In this document: positions 1 to 6,070 of the stretch, in pieces
Layout of the letters: the number at the start of each line of letters is the position of its first letter
Position numbering within the stretch: position 1 is the stretch's first letter
Made by a program: the position numbers and the translations under genes
Notes under the pieces: generated by a model
What the model was told of the DNA's origin: nothing
The model's database searches: none
Seen by the model: only the letters and a program-made list of their open reading frames with translations
Assembly: GCA_955652155.1 (NCBI GenBank)
Contig: CATPAT010000204.1
Span: forward strand, 1 to 7,649
Source of the DNA: an uncultured Chthoniobacterales bacterium
Lineage (GTDB): Bacteria; Verrucomicrobiota; Verrucomicrobiia; Chthoniobacterales; UBA10450
Length of the DNA stretch: 7,649 nt
Direction: 5' to 3'

Positions 1-635
1 GCAATGACGAAACCGCGCTCTAACTTTGTCGAAAGGCAATCGATCCAATCAAGCATTGCCTGGTTCATCGGTGTGCCGCCCGGTCCTTCCACAAATACAA
101 GTTTGTCGCCATCAAGGCCGACAAGTTTGCCGTGCAGATTTACCGGCATGGCATCGAGGAGCTCGTTGGAAAAATGAATGCCAACAAACGGCTCGAGTTC
201 ATCGAGTGATCTTCTCCACAACACGCGATCGCCAAATTCTTTCAGCGCTTGTGATTGTCGATCTTGCAAAGCGGAAAAAGGCTCCACGATCTGGTAACGC
301 AGCCCAGAGAAGAATTCGGGAGATCGCCGCCGGGTTGATTCGAGAACATCGCGGCCGAACTGACCGTGATGGGCACCTTGTTCGACGATAAGGAAATTGT
401 CGATCTTGCCGAGCCGTTCCCAGATCTCGGCGAATTGCACGGCAAGTAATTCGCCAAAGAAGGGGCCAACGCTGACGTTGGTAAAATAATCGCCGCGGCG
501 TCCGATTGCGGCGCGATCGGTGGAATAGTAGCCATGCTCGGGATGATAAAGCGCCCGCGCCATGAACCAGGCGAACGGTTGCGGCCCGCGGTTTTTGATT
601 TCTGCGCGAATGAATTCAACCAGCTCAGTTTGCAA
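1..635 (-). CDS. MidA/NDUFAF7-family SAM-dependent methyltransferase, N-terminal part (runs off left edge)
   Basis: Reading the minus strand from 635 gives 211 open residues with no stop to the window edge. Visible family hallmarks are GPQPFAWFMARALYHPEHGYY (about residues 17-37; family form is GPISFxxFMxxALYHPxxGYY), a GRRGDYFTNVSVGPFFGELL block (45-64), the SAM-loop strand VEQGAHHG (84-91), IVEPF followed by a Q-rich helix (117-130), and SNELLDAMPV (156-165). The family is about 350-400 residues, so roughly half is present. The eukaryotic member NDUFAF7 methylates an arginine of a complex I subunit; the bacterial substrate is not established. The start is taken as TTG at 635 because it places the N-terminus where the family begins; the frame stays open further upstream but enters the repeat tract and no ATG was found. 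No clear Shine-Dalgarno is visible. Odd point: the usual GAGxG SAM loop reads GAHHG. Divergent from the PBP gene. Confidence 0.85.
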   Translation of the reverse strand, partial: MQTELVEFIRAEIKNRGPQPFAWFMARALYHPEHGYYSTDRAAIGRRGDYFTNVSVGPFFGELLAVQFAEIWERLGKIDNFLIVEQGAHHGQFGRDVLESTRRRSPEFFSGLRYQIVEPFSALQDRQSQALKEFGDRVLWRRSLDELEPFVGIHFSNELLDAMPVNLHGKLVGLDGDKLVFVEGPGGTPMNQAMLDWIDCLSTKLERGFVI

Positions 636-640
636 TCGGA

Positions 641-731
641 AAACGTCCAACGTCCAACGCCGAACGTCCAATAGGCAAACGCAGCACTCTGAATTCCAGA
701 TTCGATCTTGGGCGTTGAGCGTTGGGCGTTT
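641..731. repeat. Heptamer-built inverted repeat (hairpin) between divergent genes
   Basis: The left arm consists of AACGTCC-type heptamers in tandem (642-648, 649-655, 656-662, 663-669, with degenerate units to about 683). The right arm (710-731) is the same heptamer in reverse complement (GGGCGTT/GAGCGTT). Bases 641-661 pair with 711-731: 18 Watson-Crick pairs, two G-U pairs as RNA and one mismatch, with a loop of about 49 bases. It fills most of the gap between the methyltransferase and PBP starts, so the promoters of both genes must lie in or next to it. No convincing -35/-10 pair was found here. Function unknown; it resembles a non-autonomous repeat or REP-like element. Confidence 0.75.
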
Positions 732-760
732 GCTGCCTAAGTTGCTGCCCCTGCCGCGCT

Positions 761-3385
761 GTGAGAAATCGCTCTACCAACCAGTATCTGATCCCGCCGC
801 CGGGCTATCGATTCCGGCCGCCGTGGTATACGCGTCCGGAATTTTATGTGCCGATCACGGTTGCGGCTTTCGTCATCGGCGGCCTCGCGATTCTAGTTTC
901 AATGAATCTGGCCGACTTGAAGAACCAGGCGGCCACCTTCGATTTGAACAAGCTCGAGCAAATGGAATCGGCCAGTGTGATTCTGGATCGAAACGACAAA
1001 ATCTTCGGCCAAATCTACGTCGAGAATCGTGAGACGATCCCGTATGAGCAGCTGCCGCGCGACCTGGTTAATGCCGTTGTCTCAGTCGAGGACGCCAAAT
1101 TCTATCGGCATCATGGCTACGCCCTTTCCGGAATCCTGCGCGCCACTTTCAAGAATCTGGTCGCCGGACATGTCCGCCAGGGCGCGAGCACGATCACACA
1201 ACAACTGGCGCGCAACAGTTTTGCGCTCAAGGGAAAAACATACGGCCGAAAACTGCTCGAGATTTTTGTCGCGCGCAGGATCGAGGAGAATTTCAGCAAG
1301 CAAAAGATCCTGGAGCTTTACCTCAACCGGATCTACTTCGGCGGCGGTCTGTATGGCGCGGAGGCGGCCTCGCGCGGTTATTTCGGCAAACCTGCGCGCG
1401 AATTGTCGTTGAGTGAATGCGCTACTCTGGCGGGTCTAATCAAAAGCCCGAACCGACTCTCACCCTGGACGGACAAGGCGGCCTCGCGCGATGCGCGTAA
1501 TTACGCGCTCGTTCGGATGCGCGACCTCGGTTACATTGACGATTCTAAATATGCCGCCACGCAGGCGCAGGAACTCGTGGTTGGAAATCGTCAAAACGCA
1601 CAGGGCCAAAACTACGCGGTCGATTATATCCGACAGCAGGTGATCAACGCGGTTGGATGGGACCGCGCCATGAACGAAGGTTTCCGTATTCACACGACGA
1701 TCGACGGCGAGCTGCAAAAAGTCGCGGAAGAATCGCTTCGTCGGAACCTGGATAAAGCCGAGCAGCATCCAGGTTACGATCACCAGACTTACGCCGAATA
1801 TGCCGCGAGCTTTCGACAGGCAAAATCGAACGGAACGGCATCGGCCCAGCCGGCTCCGGAATATCTGCAAGGTGCCGTCATTGGGCTCGACAACGAAACC
1901 GGTGGAATTCTCGTGCTCGTGGGCGGACGCGATTTCGAACACAATCAATACAATCGCGCGCTCCAGGCAAAACGACCCACCGGGACGGCGATGCTGCCGT
2001 TCGTTTACGCGACCGCATTTGAACAGGGAATGTTTCCCGGAACGTTAGTGGAAGACTCACCGCTCGATAACCGCGCAGTGATGATCGGCGGAATGACCGG
2101 GATTCTGGGCGAGTGGGGTCCGGAAAGCGCGGACAATCGCTATGAAGGCGCAATGACCGCGCGCCAGGCGCTCGCGAAATCAAAGAATGGCGCCACCGTC
2201 CGGATCGGAACGGACGCGGGTCTGGATGAGGTTTTGCAACTATGTCGGACCGCGGGAATTCACTCAACGTTGCGGCCGTATCCGGCGACACTACTCGGGA
2301 GCAGTGAAGTCACGCTGGCAGAGCTCGCGCTCGCCTACACAATTTTTCCGAATGGCGGCTCGCGTCCAATTGCGCCGCACATTTTGGAACGCATCGAAGA
2401 AAAGGACGGCACGGTCTGGCACGCGCAACGCGAGAGCAGTAGTCGGCAAAACGTTATCAAGCCCGAGACAGCCTACGAGGTCCATTCATGCCTGGCGGAT
2501 GCGCTCGAGACCGGAACGGGAAAGGCGGCGCGCTCCCAATTTGGCCTCAAAAAATTCCCGGCTGCGGGAAAAACCGGCACGGCCTACGATTTTACTGATG
2601 CGTTCTTTGCCGGCTACAACAGCAATTTCACCTGCGCGGTCTGGGCTGGGTTCGACAAGCCGCAAAAGATCTATCGCGGCGCCTTTGGCCGGGAACTGGC
2701 ATTGCCGGTGTGGGTCGATGTCATGAACACGGCAGCCGCGCGTTATTCGCCGCGCGAGATCAAACGTCCGCCCGGTTTGAAAGACGTCGAGATTTGTTCC
2801 CGTTCAGGAATGCTCGCCACCGACAAATGTTACGACACTGTCAGAAGCGCGACGGGTGATTCAGTACAAAGGCGCACCACTTACACCGAAATTGCTACAC
2901 CGGCGCAAATGCCGACTGAGCCGTGCAATATTCACGGCGAACCGCGCCTACGAGTGGTTGCGGACGCACCAGCCGCTGAAGTCCCCCGTGCTCAACTCGC
3001 CGCCGATTTATCCGAAGTGAAGCCGGTGATCCTCAAGAGTCCGACCCTCTTGGCGGAAATCGATCCTTATAACTCGGCGAAATCTGTCGCGAGAATCGAC
3101 ACCGCCGACGCCGACGAACAGGTCGCAGAACAAGAGACTGCGCAAAAGATCGACAATCGACTGCCAGGCGCGACTCCGGCTGAAGTTCGAAATCAAAAGA
3201 CCAACAAAGTGAGCAGCGACGACGACGGAAAACCGATCTTGAAAGCGATTCCGGTCCAACCGCAGCCGAAAGAGACACCAGTCGAGATCCGCCGCGCAGT
3301 TCCAGTTGGGCCGATGGATGAAGTGGAAGAAGGCGCATTATTGAAAGCCACCACCCCATCTCCTGCCGGCGCTGACGACGAATAG
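761..3385 (+). CDS. Class A penicillin-binding protein (GT51 + transpeptidase-like), SxxK motif lost
   Basis: A PBP1A-type envelope enzyme of 874 residues from GTG at 761. Order: short cytoplasmic N-terminus with IPPPGY (11-16), one membrane segment (about 29-50), GT51 peptidoglycan glycosyltransferase (about 75-240), then a penicillin-binding transpeptidase fold (about 365-650). The GT51 motifs look intact: catalytic Glu110 in VEDAKFYRHHG, GASTITQQLARN (141-152), and Glu185 in ILELYLNR. In the transpeptidase domain SKN (474-476) and KTGT (604-607) are present, but the nucleophile motif normally written GSxxKP reads GTAMLP, with Thr409 for Ser and Leu412 for Lys. A region with spaced cysteines (Cys679, Cys690, Cys722) and a long Ala/Pro/Glu-rich, probably disordered tail (about 735-874) follow. 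The frame is also open from TTG at 722, but that start lies inside the right arm of the hairpin repeat, so GTG 761 is preferred; neither has a clear ribosome site. Expected: strong glycosyltransferase, doubtful or absent transpeptidase activity. Confidence 0.9.
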   Translation: MRNRSTNQYLIPPPGYRFRPPWYTRPEFYVPITVAAFVIGGLAILVSMNLADLKNQAATFDLNKLEQMESASVILDRNDKIFGQIYVENRETIPYEQLPRDLVNAVVSVEDAKFYRHHGYALSGILRATFKNLVAGHVRQGASTITQQLARNSFALKGKTYGRKLLEIFVARRIEENFSKQKILELYLNRIYFGGGLYGAEAASRGYFGKPARELSLSECATLAGLIKSPNRLSPWTDKAASRDARNYALVRMRDLGYIDDSKYAATQAQELVVGNRQNAQGQNYAVDYIRQQVINAVGWDRAMNEGFRIHTTIDGELQKVAEESLRRNLDKAEQHPGYDHQTYAEYAASFRQAKSNGTASAQPAPEYLQGAVIGLDNETGGILVLVGGRDFEHNQYNRALQAKRPTGTAMLPFVYATAFEQGMFPGTLVEDSPLDNRAVMIGGMTGILGEWGPESADNRYEGAMTARQALAKSKNGATVRIGTDAGLDEVLQLCRTAGIHSTLRPYPATLLGSSEVTLAELALAYTIFPNGGSRPIAPHILERIEEKDGTVWHAQRESSSRQNVIKPETAYEVHSCLADALETGTGKAARSQFGLKKFPAAGKTGTAYDFTDAFFAGYNSNFTCAVWAGFDKPQKIYRGAFGRELALPVWVDVMNTAAARYSPREIKRPPGLKDVEICSRSGMLATDKCYDTVRSATGDSVQRRTTYTEIATPAQMPTEPCNIHGEPRLRVVADAPAAEVPRAQLAADLSEVKPVILKSPTLLAEIDPYNSAKSVARIDTADADEQVAEQETAQKIDNRLPGATPAEVRNQKTNKVSSDDDGKPILKAIPVQPQPKETPVEIRRAVPVGPMDEVEEGALLKATTPSPAGADDE

Positions 3386-3386
3386 A

Positions 3387-4445
3387 ATGGCGTCAACCGA
3401 CGCATCTGATTTTCGGCTGAGCGTCCTCAATCCTGGCGGGCGCGATCTCGAACAGTATTTTGACGAACCGGTCGGTCCGACTGAGGTCGGGCATCCGCCG
3501 ATCAATCTTCATGCCTTCGCGGCTTGCACGCGCGGATCATTTCATCGGGCAACCAAAAACGCGATCGAGGAGAAGCGGCCGATTCTTCTTTTGCTTCGCG
3601 GCAATTTTCGAGCGACCGAACGCGCGTTGGCGGAATGCCAGAATCAGAAACGCACCGTTGCGGTTGCGTTAAAAGAGACCGGGCTCCACCAAATTGCGGT
3701 ACAATTACGCGACCCGGGCAAGCTTGGGCGATTCATGCGCATTGTGGCGCAGGCGGATGGGTGCGTCGCCACGACTCCGGAAGCAGCTGAGATTTTTCGC
3801 CGGGCACGGCGCGAACGCGACGCCGATACGGTCGCGTTTATTCCGACCCCTTATCCGCTGGAAGACGAGCAATGGAAATTCGCCGTTGCGCCTAACGATC
3901 AGTCCGGAATTTTCATCGGGACGCGGGAATGGCATGTGCCGTCCCGAAACCACCTCGCGACGCTTCTCCTTGCCCGAGAGATTTGCGCCGCCACCCAAGA
4001 GTCCATCACCGTTTTCAATCTCGATGGCCGAAGAGGCGAAAAACTTTTGGCCGAATTAGAATTCCCGCCGAGACAATTGCGCGTCCACGACAAGCGCCAT
4101 CCATACGCCGATTATTTACGCGAGGTCGCGAAGCACAAAATCGTCCTCCAGCTCGATCGCAGTCGCGTCCCGGGACAAGTGGCGGGTGACGCGCTTCTTT
4201 GCCGGACGATTTGCGTTGGTAGCGATGGCGCGATTGAGCGGCTCGCGTTTGCCAATTTTTGCGGAGAAGGCCGGACCACGTCGCAACTCAAGACTATCAC
4301 CCTCGAGCTGCTCAAGAACACCGCCGCGCGCGCAACGGCGATTGTCGAATCGCAATGGCGAGCGGCCGAGCGGATTTCCTTTCATGCGGTGCGAAGAGAA
4401 TTGGCGGTTTTCTTTGAGCGGATCGGAAAACGCGCGAGCGATTGA
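3387..4445 (+). CDS. Putative glycosyltransferase-like protein (GT-B-like C-terminal half)
   Basis: A 352-residue soluble protein with no signal peptide or membrane segment. It starts with ATG one base after the PBP stop, which suggests translational coupling and a two-gene operon. I do not recognise a named family. The C-terminal part contains ILQLDRS-like VLQLDRSRVPGQVAGDALL, then CRTICVGSDGAIERLAF (about 253-288). This resembles the donor-binding region of GT-B glycosyltransferases, where an acidic residue and a small-residue loop precede a conserved strand. Other strands such as GCVATTPEAAEIF (125-137) and SGIFIGTREWHVPSRNHL (173-190) look like the interdomain region of the same fold. A role in a surface glycan is inference from this resemblance and from the neighbouring PBP and GT4 genes. 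It could instead be a non-catalytic relative. It ends with TGA at 4443-4445, inside a palindrome shared with the convergent gene. Confidence 0.7.
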   Translation: MASTDASDFRLSVLNPGGRDLEQYFDEPVGPTEVGHPPINLHAFAACTRGSFHRATKNAIEEKRPILLLLRGNFRATERALAECQNQKRTVAVALKETGLHQIAVQLRDPGKLGRFMRIVAQADGCVATTPEAAEIFRRARRERDADTVAFIPTPYPLEDEQWKFAVAPNDQSGIFIGTREWHVPSRNHLATLLLAREICAATQESITVFNLDGRRGEKLLAELEFPPRQLRVHDKRHPYADYLREVAKHKIVLQLDRSRVPGQVAGDALLCRTICVGSDGAIERLAFANFCGEGRTTSQLKTITLELLKNTAARATAIVESQWRAAERISFHAVRRELAVFFERIGKRASD

Positions 4446-4454
4446 GGTCAATCG
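4439..4454. terminator. Palindrome holding both stop codons of the convergent pair
   Basis: CGATTGA-GG-TCAATCG is a perfect 7-bp inverted repeat with a two-base centre. The plus-strand gene stops at TGA 4443-4445 and the minus-strand gene at TGA 4450-4448, so each arm carries one stop and both proteins end in Asp. No T-run follows on either strand, so a terminator role is only possible. Confidence 0.4.
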
Positions 4455-5659
4455 GTCCGAGCCGGACTGGCGTTAGCGGGCGGTTCAGGTGAACCGCTCC
4501 GACCAATCATTCCCAGATAAATTTCTTCGAGTCGGCAGATTTGGTTTCGCTGATCGAATTTCTGTGCTACCACGTTTGCGCCGTTTCGAGCCAGTCGCGC
4601 CAGGAGATGTCGATCTTGCACCGCTTCAAGCAAGGCGTGTGAGAGCGCTTCATAATCGCCCTCGGGGACCAGCACTCCACTCACACCATTTTCGATCGCC
4701 TCCGGAATTCCGCCGTGATCGGTTGCGAAAACTGGAAGCCCGGTCGCCATCGCCTCCAACATTGAATTGGGAATGCCTTCCTGATTCCCATCGCTTCCGG
4801 TTTCGCTGGGATGCAAAAAAATGTGCGACCCATAATAAATCTCGCGCAATTTCTCCGCCGTCACGAATCCAGGCAGAGCCACCCGATCGTCGATCTTGAG
4901 TTTGCACGTCAATTCTTCGAGCTCGCGCAGCATCGGGCCTTCCCCGGCAATGGTCAGTGTAGCGTTCGGATAATGTGAGAGAAAAGTTGTGAACGCGTGA
5001 AGCGTCGTCGCCAGACCTTTCTTCTCGATCAAGCGACTTGCTTGGACCAAACGCCATTTGCCATTCGTCGGAAATTCGCGCTCCCGAAATGGAAATTCAT
5101 TCAGTGGAATGCCGGTGCGGACGATGTCGATTTTGTTTTCTTCACAGCCAAGCTCGACCACCGCGCGCTGCAACGACGCGGAGCGGACGAAGACTCGGGT
5201 GACGGCGTCCAGCATCTCCTTCGTCGCCTTCCGATACGCGGGCTTCTCCATATCGACCAAGACATCGGCGCCGTGAAAAGAAACGATGCTTGGTTTCGAC
5301 CATGTCCGGATCAAGGGCAAGAGATGGACGGCAATGTGTCCGAAGAAAATGTGCAGAAGCTGGGCGTTCTGGCGATTCAGAACCTCAATCAAGCTGCGCA
5401 GTTCTGCCGCTGAAATCTGCCAGGGCTTGTTTCGAATTTGTCGGAACCAGAAACGCCGCAAAAAATGCAGGGATGGTTTTGCGACGATGTCGATCTTATC
5501 GAACGGAAACAGGTCCGCATTTTCACGCTTCTGCGCGATGACGATTGGGCGAAGGCGGCGGAGGCCGGTTATTTGCCGGTAGATGTGCAGCATCTCCGGC
5601 TTGAGAAACGTCGCGCAATAAAAGGCGGCGACCGGCTGCGGATCAGTTGAGTCGTTCAA
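4448..5659 (-). CDS. GT4-family glycosyltransferase (GT-B fold, WcaL-like)
   Basis: A 403-residue retaining glycosyltransferase that would move a sugar from a nucleotide donor to a glycan acceptor at the cytoplasmic face. The acceptor half contains LLHIFFGHIAVHLLP (101-115) and SFHGADV (127-133), like colanic-acid-type enzymes. The donor half contains QASRLIEKKG (206-215; Arg209, Lys214), IAGEGPM (237-243), LPGFV (262-266) and the EX7E motif E294-GIPNSML-E302, followed by AMATGLPVFATDHGGIPEAI (303-322). Length is normal for GT4. The start is TTG at 5659: an in-frame TGA lies four codons upstream and the next Met is residue 23, after conserved sequence has begun. No Shine-Dalgarno is visible, and a hairpin abuts the start. 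The last ~18 residues are rich in Pro, Ser and Ala, and are encoded by an inverted repeat rather than by family sequence. It probably shares a transcript with the small exported-protein gene 30 bases upstream. Substrate unknown. Confidence 0.9.
   Translation of the reverse strand: MNDSTDPQPVAAFYCATFLKPEMLHIYRQITGLRRLRPIVIAQKRENADLFPFDKIDIVAKPSLHFLRRFWFRQIRNKPWQISAAELRSLIEVLNRQNAQLLHIFFGHIAVHLLPLIRTWSKPSIVSFHGADVLVDMEKPAYRKATKEMLDAVTRVFVRSASLQRAVVELGCEENKIDIVRTGIPLNEFPFREREFPTNGKWRLVQASRLIEKKGLATTLHAFTTFLSHYPNATLTIAGEGPMLRELEELTCKLKIDDRVALPGFVTAEKLREIYYGSHIFLHPSETGSDGNQEGIPNSMLEAMATGLPVFATDHGGIPEAIENGVSGVLVPEGDYEALSHALLEAVQDRHLLARLARNGANVVAQKFDQRNQICRLEEIYLGMIGRSGSPEPPANASPARTD
4451..4507. repeat. 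Imperfect 57-bp inverted repeat inside the 3' end of the GT4 gene
   Basis: Bases 4451-4464 pair with 4494-4507 at 11 of 14 positions. Inside are two further inverted repeats: GTCCG-AGC-CGGAC (4455-4467) and a perfect 8-bp stem GCGGTTCA-GG-TGAACCGC (4480-4497). The inner and outer stems share bases and cannot all form together. The element codes for the last residues of the GT4 protein and lies just past the plus-strand operon end. It may act as a bidirectional transcription stop, or it may be a small palindromic repeat absorbed into the gene. It has no U-tract. Confidence 0.55.
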
Positions 5660-5699
5660 TGTTTGGAATCAAACATCGAACAGCAAACATCAAAAATTA
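5659..5699. repeat. Heptamer tract with hairpin at the GT4 start
   Basis: Three AACAxCx-type heptamers sit in tandem (5672-5678, 5679-5685, 5686-5692), with a degenerate fourth to 5699. ATGTTTG-GAAT-CAAACAT (5659-5676) forms a perfect 7-bp stem with a four-base loop. The tract spans the whole gap between the exported-protein stop (TGA at 5692-5690, itself within a heptamer) and the GT4 start codon. Confidence 0.6.
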
Positions 5700-6007
5700 A
5701 TTGTGAAGAGCTTGATCCCTTTCCACTTTCCGGTGTCGGGATCGAGCACCACGCTGTCTTCGGCTTTTCCGTATTGGGGCGGCGCCTTTGGATTTAACAT
5801 CTGAAATGGATTTCCGCCTCGCGCGGCGCGCGGAAGAACGCCGTCCGTATTTTCCTTGCGGAGAGGCGGCGGAGTTGGAGACGGCGCGGCACGTCCGCGA
5901 GTCTTGGCGGTGAACGTTTTCGACGTTTTCTTTTGCGTTTGCGGCGACTGCGCAAGAACCAAGCTCGCGAAGGCGACAAAAATTCCGAACGTCACGAGCC
6001 TCTTCAT
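5690..6007 (-). CDS. Small exported protein of unknown function
   Basis: A 105-residue protein with a clear Sec signal peptide: MKR, then a hydrophobic stretch to LVLA, with likely cleavage after Ala19. The mature part of about 86 residues is basic and Pro-rich, with a PSPTPPPLRK segment (about 43-52), a Gly/Arg patch (RAARGGNPF), and a C-terminal block VVLDPDTGKWKGIKLFTINF that looks like the only folded or conserved part. There are no cysteines, so it is not a lipoprotein. ATG at 6007 is chosen because GGAG (6019-6016) sits 8 bases upstream; an in-frame GTG at 6010 directly precedes it and is a possible alternative. It lies upstream of the GT4 gene on the same strand and is divergent from the isomerase gene, with a good promoter candidate in between. 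No family recognised; a periplasmic or outer-envelope location is inferred from the signal peptide. Confidence 0.75.
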   Translation of the reverse strand: MKRLVTFGIFVAFASLVLAQSPQTQKKTSKTFTAKTRGRAAPSPTPPPLRKENTDGVLPRAARGGNPFQMLNPKAPPQYGKAEDSVVLDPDTGKWKGIKLFTINF

Positions 6008-6036
6008 CACTATTTCTCCGGTTAAGGGTCTTGCCG

Positions 6037-6065
6037 GTTACACTCCTCCGGCACACAATTGTCAA
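6037..6065 (-). promoter_or_regulatory. Sigma-70-like promoter for the exported-protein/GT4 unit
   Basis: On the minus strand TTGACA (6065-6060, a perfect -35) is followed by a 17-base spacer and TGTAAC (6042-6037, 4 of 6 matches to TATAAT). This would start transcription near 6030, leaving a leader of about 20 bases with the GGAG ribosome site. A direct repeat CCGGTTA (6018-6024 and 6034-6040) and an inverted pair GCCGG/CCGGC (6033-6037 and 6048-6052) overlap it and could bind a regulator, but they are short. Confidence 0.5.
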
Positions 6066-6070
6066 GATAA

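Noticed and set aside
242..619. Open reading frame on the minus strand starting MNSFAQKSK
   Set aside because: It is an out-of-frame shadow of the methyltransferase gene. The frame starting at 635 gives clear family motifs and this one gives none.
642..683. Short tandem repeats considered as a CRISPR array
   Set aside because: Units are 7 bases with no spacers of constant length; this is a heptamer tract, not CRISPR.
715..743. Possible PBP promoter TTGAGC-17-TAAGTT
   Set aside because: Only three of six matches at -10, and it lies in the hairpin arm; too weak to list.
722..760. Upstream in-frame TTG giving the PBP 13 more residues (Cys-rich GVCCLSCCPC)
   Set aside because: The extension is encoded by the right arm of the heptamer hairpin and adjacent sequence, has no ribosome site, and is unlike any PBP N-terminus. 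GTG 761 is more sensible.
241..5500. Recurring word GTCGATCTTG/AAGATCGAC at several places (for example near 258, 393, 4608, 4891, 5488)
   Set aside because: All copies lie in genes, on the strand and frame where they mostly spell Lys/Arg-Ile-Asp codons in this codon usage. No regular spacing, so not a repeat family or uptake signal that I can support.
6031..6058. Possible kdsD promoter TTGCCG-16-CACAAT
   Set aside because: The -10 match is poor and it overlaps the much better minus-strand promoter; cannot be separated from chance.
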